Below are positions 25,935-34,974 of a stretch of 64,000 nucleotides of DNA, one piece after another. Source of the stretch: Runella slithyformis DSM 19594 (GTDB taxonomy: Bacteria; Bacteroidota; Bacteroidia; Cytophagales; Spirosomataceae). The translations under genes were made by a program, and so were the position numbers. The notes beneath the pieces are model-generated. The model had not been told where the DNA came from and searched no databases. It saw only the letters and a program-made list of their open reading frames with translations. How positions within the stretch are numbered: position 1 is the first letter of the stretch; each line of letters begins with the position of its first letter. The stretch covers positions 2,555,001 to 2,619,000 of the forward strand of contig NC_015703.1 of assembly GCF_000218895.1 (NCBI RefSeq), in the 5' to 3' direction.

Positions 25935-27200
25935 TTAATATCCTACGGCATAATCCTTCTTAAACGGTTTGCCCGACCAGGCCTTTTGCTGCGTCCACTC
26001 AGCGTCGGGGTCGGCCCAAAACGGGTCGGTAGCGGGCAAACCTAAGGGAATAAATCCTAAGGTGGTTAAATACATACTTCCGGCGTTGGAATACGAATCG
26101 GCAATGTTGGGTTGGTGTCCGGCAAAGCCCAAGGTAAGCCAGCCTTCTTTGTCAAAAATGCCCTCCTGCGCAAACATCCGTTTCATCACCTCGGTAAGCC
26201 CGCAGCGTACCTGTGCCGGACTGACCCCTTCGGGCAGTTGATGGATCAATGCTGCGTGACACAACGCCTGAAATGCCCCCAGACGGTAAGTCACGCTGCG
26301 TCCAAACGCAGGAAAGGTGCCTTCGGGAGAGATCAGTCGTTCGAGAAAATCGGCGTGTCGCTGCATACGTCTTATGGCCAGGGCCATACGCTCCTCCAAA
26401 ACTTTATGGTTGGCGTTGGGCGATTGGCGTCTGTTGGCTTCCAGCCACGTTTGCAGCACATCCACCATCATGGGTTGAATGACGAAGGAGTTGTAATAAT
26501 CGGTATGGAAGACTTCCCCATCCTTAAACCAGCCGTCGCCTACGTACCAATCTTCGATTTTTCGTACGCCGAATTCGATACGATAACGGTCCGCATTCTC
26601 TCCGATGGATAGCAAAAATGCCTCCACAATTGCCGCAAACAGTACCCAGTTGTTATTGGGCGGAACCACCCGGCGCAACAGTGTAAATTCTTCGATCACC
26701 CGTTTTTTAGTCACGTCGTCCAGCGGTTTCCAAAGGGCGTCGGGTGCTTTAAGCAAAGCCTGCGCCAGAAATGCGGCATCGACCAGCGTTTGTCCTTCTT
26801 TGCGCCAAAGCATATAATCAGGATGCGACGGATTGACGCTGTTTGCGATGCTTTTGAGGGTATACTCGCGCATTTTTTTGCGAAGTTGTCCTTCTTCGGT
26901 AGCATCATCGGGCAAAGCAAGCCAGGGAGCCACCCCTACGATAGTGCGGGCAAAACCTTCCAGATAGGCCACTTTGGCGTTGCGATTATCCCACGCGGGG
27001 CTGTATTCTACTTTCCAGTTTTTGATCAACGTGCCTTCCGCCAGATTTTTAAGAACGGGTTCGGCAATTCTGTAAAGCAACTTTACCCAATAGAGGCGGG
27101 CGGTATCTTCCGGTTTAGCGGTCTGCGTATTGATATCAGGCACCGCCAGTGCGCCGATGCTTAAAAAGGTATTTTGTTGGATAAAATCGCGACGATTCAT
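25935..27200 (-). CDS. DUF2264 protein with Tat-like leader
   Basis: 421 residues. The start MNRRDFIQQNTFLSIGALAV has a paired Arg and hydrophobic stretch typical of Tat or Sec leaders in this phylum. The rest is all-helical DUF2264: WKVEYSPAWDNRNAKVAYLE, FARTIVGVAPWLALPD, VVPPNNNWVLFAAIVEAFLL, DGWFKDGEVFHTDYYNSFV. The fold is an alpha/alpha toroid like that of lyases and unsaturated glucuronyl hydrolases, so a role in uronide or other glycan breakdown is plausible but unproved. It begins 18 bp after a lactonase gene on the same strand: a two-gene operon. Confidence 0.85.
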   Translation of the reverse strand: MNRRDFIQQNTFLSIGALAVPDINTQTAKPEDTARLYWVKLLYRIAEPVLKNLAEGTLIKNWKVEYSPAWDNRNAKVAYLEGFARTIVGVAPWLALPDDATEEGQLRKKMREYTLKSIANSVNPSHPDYMLWRKEGQTLVDAAFLAQALLKAPDALWKPLDDVTKKRVIEEFTLLRRVVPPNNNWVLFAAIVEAFLLSIGENADRYRIEFGVRKIEDWYVGDGWFKDGEVFHTDYYNSFVIQPMMVDVLQTWLEANRRQSPNANHKVLEERMALAIRRMQRHADFLERLISPEGTFPAFGRSVTYRLGAFQALCHAALIHQLPEGVSPAQVRCGLTEVMKRMFAQEGIFDKEGWLTLGFAGHQPNIADSYSNAGSMYLTTLGFIPLGLPATDPFWADPDAEWTQQKAWSGKPFKKDYAVGY

Positions 27201-27218
27201 GCAGAAACAGTAAATTAC

Positions 27219-28334
27219 TTATTGCATCACTTTCAAACACACCGGCATGGATACTTTTACTTCTTTGCCGGTAGGAGTCAGTTTGCCCGTTTTGATATCA
27301 CGGCTGAACACCACGATATTGTCGCTGTCCTGATTGGCGACCAATATCCACTTGCCGGTGGGATCAATCATAAAATTACGCGGTGTTTTTCCCAACACAT
27401 TTTGGTGGCCCACGTAAGTTAACTGCCCTGATTTCTGATCTATGCTGTAAATCACCAAACTTTCGTGTGTGCGATTGGAGCCATACAGGAATTTTCCATC
27501 GGGTGAAATGTGGATATCGGCGCACCATTTACGGCCGGTATAATCTTCCGGCAGGGTTGTGATGGTTTGGAAGGCTTCCAGCTTTCCTTCGCTGTAGTTA
27601 AATCCCGTAACGGTGGCGTCCAGCTCCTGAATCACGTAGGCAAACTTACCGTTGGGATGAAACGTAAAATGGCGGGGGCCGGCGCCGGGTTTTGTACCGG
27701 TAAACGCCGGGTTGCCCGGGGTCAGCTGTCCGGTTGCGGCGTTCAATGTATAGGTCATGATTTTGTCGGTCCCCAGATCAGGTACAAACACATCGCGGTT
27801 GTTGGGGGCGATATTGATGGAGTGTACATGGGGTTTTTCCTGACGTTCGGTATTAATGCTTTTCCCTTCGTGCTGAATGGTTTGAGTGGGTTTTCCGAGC
27901 GAGCCATCGGCCTGAATCGGCAATACACTCAGGCTGCCGCCGCCGTAATTACCCACAATGGCCCACTTTCCGGTTTTATCAACGGTGATATGACAGGGAC
28001 CGGCTCCGCCTGCCGATTCCGTATTGAGTAAAGTGAGCGCGCCGGATTGCTTTTCAAATGAAAAGGAGCTGACGGCCCCGCCATTTGATTCGGCAACCGA
28101 GTATACAAAGCGTTTGTTGGGAGCAAATGCCAGAAAGGAAGGGTTTTTTACGCCTGTTCCAATACTTACGGGAGTGAGATTGCCCGTTTTTGTGTTGAAG
28201 TCATAGACATAAATTCCTTCGCTTGTTTTAGTGGTATACGTACCTACAAACAGAAAAAAACCATTATTTTGGGCATTGATTGTACTGCTCATAAAATAGA
28301 TAAGCGCCGAAAGGAAAAACCCGACTCGTTTCAT
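27219..28334 (-). CDS. Secreted lactonase family protein (7-bladed propeller)
   Basis: 371 residues from the ATG opening the signal peptide (MKRVGFFLSALIYFMSSTIN); a longer reading would add 29 residues before it. Repeats of the lactonase (6-phosphogluconolactonase, YbhE-like) propeller are visible: LFVGTYTTKTSEGIYVYDF, NPSFLAFAPNKRFVYSVAE, GAGPCHITVDKTGKWAIVGN, GAGPRHFTFHPNGKFAYVIQ and NFMIDPTGKWILVANQD. The cytoplasmic relatives open 6-phosphogluconolactone; exported ones are thought to act on sugar lactones outside. Forms an operon with the DUF2264 gene. Confidence 0.88.
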   Translation of the reverse strand: MKRVGFFLSALIYFMSSTINAQNNGFFLFVGTYTTKTSEGIYVYDFNTKTGNLTPVSIGTGVKNPSFLAFAPNKRFVYSVAESNGGAVSSFSFEKQSGALTLLNTESAGGAGPCHITVDKTGKWAIVGNYGGGSLSVLPIQADGSLGKPTQTIQHEGKSINTERQEKPHVHSINIAPNNRDVFVPDLGTDKIMTYTLNAATGQLTPGNPAFTGTKPGAGPRHFTFHPNGKFAYVIQELDATVTGFNYSEGKLEAFQTITTLPEDYTGRKWCADIHISPDGKFLYGSNRTHESLVIYSIDQKSGQLTYVGHQNVLGKTPRNFMIDPTGKWILVANQDSDNIVVFSRDIKTGKLTPTGKEVKVSMPVCLKVMQ

Positions 28335-28517
28335 ACGATTGAACGGTTTATATAAGAATAGGAGAATGATTGCTTTTAACTCTTTTTGTAAAGTAACGAA
28401 AGAAAAGCTTTTACCCTGCATTCCGGCACTAGTTTTGGGGTTTATATCGAATGTGAAAAAAAATCCCTAACTTTTCGTCTAATTTAACTTTCTAACTTAA
28501 ATCTTACCAACGTACCG

Positions 28518-29054
28518 ATGAAAGGCATAGTTTTTACTGAATTTTTTGATATGATTGAACAGGAATTCGGTTATGAAATGGTTGATACACTACTTAATGA
28601 ATCAGAACTGCCGTCAGGAGGTACATATACTGCCGTTGGTACGTACAGCCATATAGAAATGGTTAATCTGCTTGTAACACTCAATCACAAAACAGAAGTC
28701 CCTATTCCGCATTTATTACAGGCGTTTGGTCGCTATCTGTTCCAACGATTTACCAAGACCTATAGCCATTTGATCAATAAGGCACCTGATGCGTTTACGC
28801 TGTTAGGTTCCATTCATAATTATATCCATGTGGAAGTACGAAAACTGTATCCCGACGCGGAATTGCCCCATTTTGACATAGAGCAGCCTAATGATAATAC
28901 GTTAATTATGCATTATTCTTCGGGCAGAAGTATGGGTGATCTGGCCTATGGGCTCATTGAAGGAGCGATGAAACATTATGGTGAAAAAGCAACGATTACA
29001 CAGGAGTTGCTTTCAGAAGATGGCAGCCGGATAAAATTTGTCATTGTAAAGTAG
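28518..29054 (+). CDS. H-NOX heme nitric-oxide/oxygen sensor
   Basis: 178 residues, the standard size of a stand-alone bacterial H-NOX. The proximal heme ligand is H104 in YIHVEVRKLYPDAELP, and the propionate-binding Y133-x-S135-x-R137 motif is present (HYSSGRSM), so heme binding is strongly predicted. No distal-pocket tyrosine is obvious, favouring NO over oxygen as ligand (inference). One base separates its stop from the start of a hybrid histidine kinase on the same strand; in other bacteria such H-NOX proteins bind NO and inhibit the partner kinase. The pair should be a single NO-sensing unit. Confidence 0.92.
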   Translation: MKGIVFTEFFDMIEQEFGYEMVDTLLNESELPSGGTYTAVGTYSHIEMVNLLVTLNHKTEVPIPHLLQAFGRYLFQRFTKTYSHLINKAPDAFTLLGSIHNYIHVEVRKLYPDAELPHFDIEQPNDNTLIMHYSSGRSMGDLAYGLIEGAMKHYGEKATITQELLSEDGSRIKFVIVK

Positions 29055-29055
29055 T

Positions 29056-31917
29056 ATGCAGGAAATCGAAATTCTCAAACGACGCGTAGAACGGGAGCGA
29101 AAAGCTCGAATGGAAGCGGAGGCTATTTTGGAAGACAAAGCACTCCAACTCTATCAGGTAAATGAACAGCTTCGCCAGCTTAATGAAAACCTTGAACAAC
29201 AGGTAAAAGAAGGCGGAGCCAAGCTGCAAAAAAGTGAAAAGAGATATCAGCAGCTCATTGAGTCCGTTCAGGATATTATTTATAAAATTTCACCTTCCGG
29301 CTATTTCACTTTCGTTAACCCGGTCGTAGAACAACGTCTGGGTTACAGTGCCGACGAAATTATCGGTCGTCATTTTACCGAATTGGTTGTGCCGGAATAC
29401 CGTGAGCAGTTGGTGAATTTTTATTGGGAAATGGTAAACTCACAAAAAGAGAGTACCTACAATGATTTTCCGGTCTATAAAAAAAATGGAGAGATAGCGT
29501 GGATCGGCCAAACGGTTCGACTGATCGAAAGTGAAGGTAACGTGATGGAGCTTGTCGCCGTAGCCCGAGACATTACAGAGCAGGTGGCCACCGAAGATGC
29601 TCTCCGCACTACCCAAACCCGCCTTTCCACTCTTATTACCAATCTTCAAAAGGGTGTATTGGTTGAGGACGAGAATAGGAGGATCATTCTGGTCAATCAA
29701 TTGTTCTGTGATCTTTTTGCCATACCTCTCAAGGCCGAACTCCTGATCGGCATTGATTGCTCGCAATCGGCCGAGCAATCTAAGCACCTGTTTAGCAACC
29801 CGGAAGAGTTTGTTCAACGAATCAACGAATTATTGGCCCGGCAGGAGATCATGATCAATGAAGAATTGCACATGGCCGATGGGCGAATCCTTGAACGCGA
29901 TTATGTTCCCATCTTTCTGGAAGGACAATATAGAGGGCACCTTTGGAAATATGCCGATGTGACGGAGCAGTATCTGGCCCGTGAGAGTATTCGGAAAAGT
30001 GAAGAAAAATACCGGGGGATCATGAACAACATGGAGCTCGGATTGATTGAGGTAGACCTGGAAGACCGCATTTGCAAGGCTTACGATCGTTTTTGCGAAA
30101 TGATGGGCTACGCGGAAGAAGAACTCATTGGCCAAATTGCGTCTGACTTATTTTTGCCGGAGGAGTTCAGAAATGTATTCAATGAGCAACAGTCTATTAG
30201 GATCGAAGGTCGTGCTACCTCTTATGAGATCCAAATGGTCAAAAAAGACGGAAGCCGAATCTGGGTGATTGTCAGCGGAGCGCCCATTATGGATGAGTAT
30301 GGTGAGATCGTGGGCTCTATGGGTATACACTACGATATTTCAGCCCGAAAGCTTCTCGAACAGGAGCTGGCTTTGGCCAAAGAGGTGGCGGAAGAGGCCC
30401 GGCAGGCTGAAAAACAGTTTTTGGCCAACATGAGCCACGAGATCCGCACTCCGCTCAATGCCATTATCGGAATGACTCACCTGCTGTTTGATACCCGCCC
30501 CAATAAGCAACAATACGAATACCTTGATATTCTTAAATCATCCGCTGATTTCTTACACAGTCTTATTTCAGATTTACTTGACATGGCAAAAATTGAAGCC
30601 GGACGCATCGAAGTCCAAAGCCATCCTTTTGATTTAGTTGGACTTCTTCGTACCACACAGAGAGTGTTCCAGATAAAATTGGAAAACCGTCCCATTGAAC
30701 TTGATCTGATGATTGATGGTCGGATTGCCGGCAATTACATGGGCGATGATGTGATGTTGAATCAAATCCTCTTGAATATCATCGGTAATGCCGAGAAATT
30801 TACGGAAGAAGGAACGATTGAAATTACGGCTAAGCTTAAAAAAGAAGATAATGATACCGTCTGGATAGAGTTCAAAATTGCCGATACCGGTATCGGAATT
30901 CCTAAGGAAAAACTGGAACTTATCTTTCAGAAGTTTAAGCAGGTCAATCCTCAGGGGCATAAACATAAAGGTACCGGCCTTGGGTTGGCCATTACCAAAC
31001 AATTGGTGGAATTGCAGGGAGGAACCCTTACGGTAAAAAGTGAAGAGAATGAGGGGACCACCTTTACGTTTACCCTTCCGTTTCAAAAGTCGGATGCTGA
31101 AATCGTGAAGAATGACTATGAGATCGAAGAAGGCAGCAGTAATTTAGAGAAATGTAACCTGCTGGTGGTGGAAGATAACATCATGAATCAACGCTACATC
31201 AGCGGTTTACTTAACAAATGGAATATTCCGTTTACCATCGCCATTGACGGACGAAAGGCGGTAGAGCAGGCCCATAAACAGCAGTTTGACATTATTTTGA
31301 TGGATATTCAAATGCCCAATATGGATGGCTACGAAGCGACCTTAACCATCCGAAATACTACTAACCTCAATCAAAAAACGCCTATTGTTGCACTCACTGC
31401 CTCGGCCATGCTTGACCAAAAAAACAAAACTAAGGCGGTGGGAATGGATGATTTTATCACAAAGCCTTTTACCCCGACCCAATTATTAAGTGTCATTAAA
31501 CGCTTTTTGAAAGCCGAGTCACTCAAAACCGAACCTGTACAGGATGAGGCACCTCCGGCAAAGGTTGAATCATTGCTGAACTATCCTCGAATCAAAGACT
31601 TGTACGGTGACGATACCGAATACATCGTAGATATGATGGAAACTTTCTTAACGGATGCCCTGCCGGATTTTGCGGAGTTTCAGGGATTAATAAATGCTCA
31701 GGATTGGGTAGCACTCAGTAAGTTGGCACACCGCCTGAAACCAACACTCGGCATGGTGGGACTCACGGATTTGGAGGAAAAGATGGGTCAACTGGAGACC
31801 CGGGCCCGCAATAATCCGCAACCCGAAAGCCTGCAATTGATTTGGAGCAGCATAACCGACAAGTTAGAAAATGGAACAAAAGAAATTCAGCAGGAAATCG
31901 AAAAACTGAAATCGTGA
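29056..31917 (+). CDS. H-NOX-associated hybrid histidine kinase (3 PAS, HK, REC, HPt)
   Basis: 953 residues, no signal or membrane helix, so cytoplasmic. Order: coiled coil 1-60; PAS about 61-180, 190-315 and 316-435; HisKA with phospho-acceptor H461 (NMSHEIRTPLN); HATPase with N-box NIIGNAEKFT, DTGIGIP and KGTGLGLAI; receiver about 708-825 with phospho-acceptor D750 (IILMDIQMPNMDG) and a conserved ITKPF; HPt about 845-950 with H892 (LAHRLKPTLGM). It begins one base after the H-NOX stop. A phosphorelay His-Asp-His is complete inside one chain, so an external response regulator must receive the phosphate; none is adjacent. Confidence 0.93.
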   Translation: MQEIEILKRRVERERKARMEAEAILEDKALQLYQVNEQLRQLNENLEQQVKEGGAKLQKSEKRYQQLIESVQDIIYKISPSGYFTFVNPVVEQRLGYSADEIIGRHFTELVVPEYREQLVNFYWEMVNSQKESTYNDFPVYKKNGEIAWIGQTVRLIESEGNVMELVAVARDITEQVATEDALRTTQTRLSTLITNLQKGVLVEDENRRIILVNQLFCDLFAIPLKAELLIGIDCSQSAEQSKHLFSNPEEFVQRINELLARQEIMINEELHMADGRILERDYVPIFLEGQYRGHLWKYADVTEQYLARESIRKSEEKYRGIMNNMELGLIEVDLEDRICKAYDRFCEMMGYAEEELIGQIASDLFLPEEFRNVFNEQQSIRIEGRATSYEIQMVKKDGSRIWVIVSGAPIMDEYGEIVGSMGIHYDISARKLLEQELALAKEVAEEARQAEKQFLANMSHEIRTPLNAIIGMTHLLFDTRPNKQQYEYLDILKSSADFLHSLISDLLDMAKIEAGRIEVQSHPFDLVGLLRTTQRVFQIKLENRPIELDLMIDGRIAGNYMGDDVMLNQILLNIIGNAEKFTEEGTIEITAKLKKEDNDTVWIEFKIADTGIGIPKEKLELIFQKFKQVNPQGHKHKGTGLGLAITKQLVELQGGTLTVKSEENEGTTFTFTLPFQKSDAEIVKNDYEIEEGSSNLEKCNLLVVEDNIMNQRYISGLLNKWNIPFTIAIDGRKAVEQAHKQQFDIILMDIQMPNMDGYEATLTIRNTTNLNQKTPIVALTASAMLDQKNKTKAVGMDDFITKPFTPTQLLSVIKRFLKAESLKTEPVQDEAPPAKVESLLNYPRIKDLYGDDTEYIVDMMETFLTDALPDFAEFQGLINAQDWVALSKLAHRLKPTLGMVGLTDLEEKMGQLETRARNNPQPESLQLIWSSITDKLENGTKEIQQEIEKLKS

Positions 31918-32003
31918 CGGTTGGGCTTGTATTTTAACGGTTAGTAAGTCCGTAGCAGCTACTTCAAGGGATGCCTTTTCGGCTATCCGAAAAGCAGAGC
32001 TCC

Positions 32004-32834
32004 TTAACGTAATGTCGGAATGGCAATCGGGTCCATATCGGTAAAATCTTTGTTTTCGCCAGCCATTCCCCAAATGAATGAATAGCTTGATGTGCCGCAT
32101 CCCGAATGAATGGACCAGGGCGGCGAAATAATGGCCTGATGATTGGCCACCCACAGATGCCGCGTTTGCGTGGGTTCACCCATCAGGTGCAATACGCCGT
32201 GATTTTCGGGTATGTCAAAATAACAATAGGCTTCCATCCGACGGTCGTGGGTATGGGCGGGCATGGTGTTCCAGACGCTTCCCGTTTGCAATACCGTCAG
32301 GCCCATTACCAATTGACAGCTTTGAATGCCGCCTTCGTGAATGTATTTATAAATGGTGCGCTGATTGGCGGTTTCGACCGAACCCAAAGCCACGGGCGAG
32401 GCTTCTTCTTTCGTAAATGCCCGGTTGGGGTAGGTATGATGCGCCGGTGATGACAGTAAAAAGAATTGGGCGGGATTGTCAGGATGTTGGCTGCTGAATG
32501 TTACCTGTTGCGTACCTTTTCCCACGTACAAACAGCTCAGTTTATCCAACTCAAACGATTCCCCTTCGGCCGTTACCGTGCCTTTTCCGCCCACGTTGAT
32601 AATGCCCAACTCCCGCCGCGCGAGAAAATAATCGGCTTTCAGCGCATCGTGTGTTTCCAGGGTAAGCGTATTCTCAAAAGGCATGGCCCCGCCGGTCAGG
32701 ACCCGGTCGTAATGAGAATACACCCAATGAATTGTATCAGGCGTAAATAAGGTCTCGATCAAAAAATGTTCGCGAAGCTCTTCGGTACTCATTTGCGCCG
32801 TTTCTTTGCGGCCGGTCTCGTGTCTGATATGCAT
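32004..32834 (-). CDS. kduI: 5-dehydro-4-deoxy-D-glucuronate isomerase
   Basis: 276 residues from ATG at 32834 (MHIRHETGRKETAQMSTEEL), the length of characterised KduI; a longer reading would run into kduD. The metal site shows as MPAHTHDRRMEAYCYFDI (HxH and Glu) plus a later His in IHSGCGTSSYSFIWGMAGEN. It converts 5-keto-4-deoxyuronate to 2,5-diketo-3-deoxygluconate during pectin and other uronide catabolism in the cytoplasm. It lies 41 bp downstream of kduD on the same strand: a kduD-kduI operon under the divergent LacI regulator. Confidence 0.95.
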   Translation of the reverse strand: MHIRHETGRKETAQMSTEELREHFLIETLFTPDTIHWVYSHYDRVLTGGAMPFENTLTLETHDALKADYFLARRELGIINVGGKGTVTAEGESFELDKLSCLYVGKGTQQVTFSSQHPDNPAQFFLLSSPAHHTYPNRAFTKEEASPVALGSVETANQRTIYKYIHEGGIQSCQLVMGLTVLQTGSVWNTMPAHTHDRRMEAYCYFDIPENHGVLHLMGEPTQTRHLWVANHQAIISPPWSIHSGCGTSSYSFIWGMAGENKDFTDMDPIAIPTLR

Positions 32835-32875
32835 TGATTCTTTTATTTTACAGGTTTGGTTATGTTGTAGGGCCG

Positions 32876-33637
32876 TTATCGGCCCATCCATCCGCCGTCT
32901 ACGGTCAAAATAGTGCCGTGTACATAGTCAGAAGCCGACGACGCTAAAAAAACGGCCGGACCTTTAAAATCGTCAGGTTCGCCCCAACGCCCGGCCGGGA
33001 TACGGTCTAAAATGGATTTGCTTCGGTCGGCATCGGCTCGCAGCGCCGACGTATTGTCTGTGGCGATGTACCCGGGTGCAATCGCGTTGACATTCACCGC
33101 TTTTCCCGCCCATTCATTGGCGAGTGCTTTGACCAGACTGCCGATGGCCCCTTTGCTGGCGGCGTAGCCGGGCACATTGATACCTCCCTGAAAGGTGAGA
33201 AGAGAGGCCGTAAAAATGATCTTCCCATAGCCCCTTGCGATCATCTCTTTGCCGAACTCCCGGGCCAGAATAAAGGAAGCATCCAGATTGATGGAAAGCA
33301 CTTTGTCCCAATAATCATCCGGGTGGTTGGCGGCGGGCTCGCGCAGAATGGTGCCGGCGTTATTACATAAAATATCAATGTGCGGATGGTTTCGTTTGGC
33401 TTCCTGAATAAAGGTGTAGAGTGAACTGCGGTCGCTCAAATCGGCGGCATAGGCACTGAAGGTTTGCCCCAATTGCGTGACGGCTTTTTCAATATCACTC
33501 CCGTGTGCAGGCATGGAGCGCGATACACCGATGATGTCGGCACCGGCTTCGGCAAGTCCTATAGCTATGCCCTGACCAATGCCTCGATCACAGCCTGTCA
33601 CTAAGGCTACTTTGCCCGTCAGGTCAAAATTTTTCAT
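32876..33637 (-). CDS. kduD: 2-dehydro-3-deoxy-D-gluconate 5-dehydrogenase
   Basis: 253 residues, SDR fold with TGCDRGIGQG cofactor loop, LCNNAGTI, the Ser of FTASLLTFQGG and YAASK, and a C terminus TILTVDGGWMGR of the KduD form. It reduces 2,5-diketo-3-deoxygluconate to KDG using NADH, the step after KduI. The gene starts about 147 bp from a LacI-type palindrome (33784-33801) and is divergent from the LacI regulator gene. Confidence 0.93.
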   Translation of the reverse strand: MKNFDLTGKVALVTGCDRGIGQGIAIGLAEAGADIIGVSRSMPAHGSDIEKAVTQLGQTFSAYAADLSDRSSLYTFIQEAKRNHPHIDILCNNAGTILREPAANHPDDYWDKVLSINLDASFILAREFGKEMIARGYGKIIFTASLLTFQGGINVPGYAASKGAIGSLVKALANEWAGKAVNVNAIAPGYIATDNTSALRADADRSKSILDRIPAGRWGEPDDFKGPAVFLASSASDYVHGTILTVDGGWMGR

Positions 33638-33783
33638 TGGTATTGATTTTAATTTTTTTTAGAAATTTCGGGGGGAAATGCCGAGATAGAACATCTGTTT
33701 GCTACGGTACTTTTTCTCCGCAGCATTCAAGTTTAGTGTTTAATTTTAGTACATAACACATATTTTCTTAGCTTTTTTATGCA

Positions 33784-33801
33784 AACGTTATCGGTAACGT
33801 T
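33784..33801. promoter_or_regulatory. LacI-type operator upstream of kduD
   Basis: AACGTTATCGGTAACGTT is a near-perfect 18-bp palindrome (mismatch only at the two central-flanking pairs) with the central CG typical of LacI-family operators. Read toward kduD it is followed directly by TGCATAAAAAA, giving a TTG overlapping its end as a possible -33. It lies in the kduD-lacI divergent region. Confidence 0.8.
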
Positions 33802-33902
33802 CCCAAAATCCCATAATTAGAGTTTACAATGATTTTTTTTGAGTTGCCGGTCAAAAAGGCGTATCTTCACCTTCTTAAAACAGAATACGCCCCGACGGGC
33901 CG

Positions 33903-33910
33903 TATTTTTG
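33903..33910 (+). promoter_or_regulatory. Candidate -7 element for the LacI regulator gene
   Basis: TATTTTTG fits TAnnTTTG, 22 bp before the GTG start. No -33 TTG at the expected distance. Confidence 0.35.
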
Positions 33911-33932
33911 GACAAAACCAATAATTTAGGTT

Positions 33933-34964
33933 GTGGAGATAATTACCATAAAAGACATAGCCAAAGCGCTCAACCTTTCAACTTCAACGGTATCAAGGGC
34001 ATTACGGGGCAGTTATGAGATCAATGTGGAGACCAAACGGCTGGTCATGGAATATGCCGAACGAATGAATTACCGCCCCAATCCCATTGCGCTGAGCCTG
34101 AAAGAAAACCGCAGTCGCTCCCTTGGGGTGATCGTGCCCGAGATTGCCAACAACTTCTTTTCACAGGCTATCAACGGGATTGAGTCCATTGCGTATAACC
34201 GTGGTTATCACGTGGTTATTTCACAAAATCACGAATCCTATGAGCGTGAATTGGTCAGTACCCAATATTTGGCCCAGCGGCGGGTGGACGGGCTTTTGGT
34301 CTCTCTTTCCGGAGAGAGCAACGATCTGGAGCATTTTAAAGAACTCCAGACCAAGGGGTTGCCGATCGTGTTTTTTGACCGCGTACCGCAGGATTATATC
34401 ACGCACAAAGTGATCGCCGACAATTTTGCCGGAGCCTATGAAGCTACGGAGCATTTGATTGAGCAGGGCTTTCGGCGCATTGCGCATTTAACCAGTCCAT
34501 CCTGGCTTTCCATTACCTATGAGCGTTTGGAAGGGTATAAAAAAGCCCTCCAAAACCATGACATTCCGATTGAAGAATCCTACATAAAATATTGCAGTCA
34601 CGGAGGAATGATTCTGGAGGAAGTGGAAAGTGCGGTCATGGAGTTGATTGATCATCCTCACCGGCCGGATGCGATTTTTACGGCAGGTGACCGGCTGACC
34701 ACTACCTGTATGTCGCTGATTCGGAAGCAGGGATTACGTATTCCGGAAGATGTGGCCATTGTGGGTTTTACCAATTTGATCACGGCTCATTTGCTCAATC
34801 CTGCTTTGAGTGCGGTCAGTCAGCCGGCCTACGAGATGGGGCAATTGGCCACCGAATTTTTAATTGACCTTATCGAGCGCCCGAAGGTGACCATACGTTT
34901 TGAAACTAAAAAAATGGATACGCACTTGGTCATCCGTGATTCGTCCCTTAAAGCCACTACGTAA
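33933..34964 (+). CDS. LacI family transcriptional regulator
   Basis: 343 residues with a GTG start; a TAG two codons upstream excludes a longer frame. Residues 1-55 are the LacI helix-turn-helix (IKDIAKALNLSTSTVSRALR) and hinge, the rest a periplasmic-binding-like sugar domain (LGVIVPEIANNFFSQAINGI, RVDGLLVSLSGES, DAIFTAGDRLTT). Divergence from kduD and the palindromes at 33784-33801 and 37259-37276 make it the likely regulator of uronate catabolism and of the GH28 fusion, responding to a uronide intermediate (inference). The amidase gene begins 10 bp after its stop, so it leads an operon. Confidence 0.92.
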   Translation: MEIITIKDIAKALNLSTSTVSRALRGSYEINVETKRLVMEYAERMNYRPNPIALSLKENRSRSLGVIVPEIANNFFSQAINGIESIAYNRGYHVVISQNHESYERELVSTQYLAQRRVDGLLVSLSGESNDLEHFKELQTKGLPIVFFDRVPQDYITHKVIADNFAGAYEATEHLIEQGFRRIAHLTSPSWLSITYERLEGYKKALQNHDIPIEESYIKYCSHGGMILEEVESAVMELIDHPHRPDAIFTAGDRLTTTCMSLIRKQGLRIPEDVAIVGFTNLITAHLLNPALSAVSQPAYEMGQLATEFLIDLIERPKVTIRFETKKMDTHLVIRDSSLKATT

Positions 34965-34974
34965 TTTGAGTTCC

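Noticed and set aside
31975-31994. Hairpin CTTTTCGG/CCGAAAAG between the hybrid kinase and kduI stops
   Set aside because: 8-bp stem with 4-nt loop but no T-run on either strand, so not called as a terminator.
33888-33899. Palindrome GCCC-CGAC-GGGC upstream of the LacI gene as a second operator
   Set aside because: It shares no sequence with the AACGTT-type operators and is short enough to arise by chance in GC-rich sequence.
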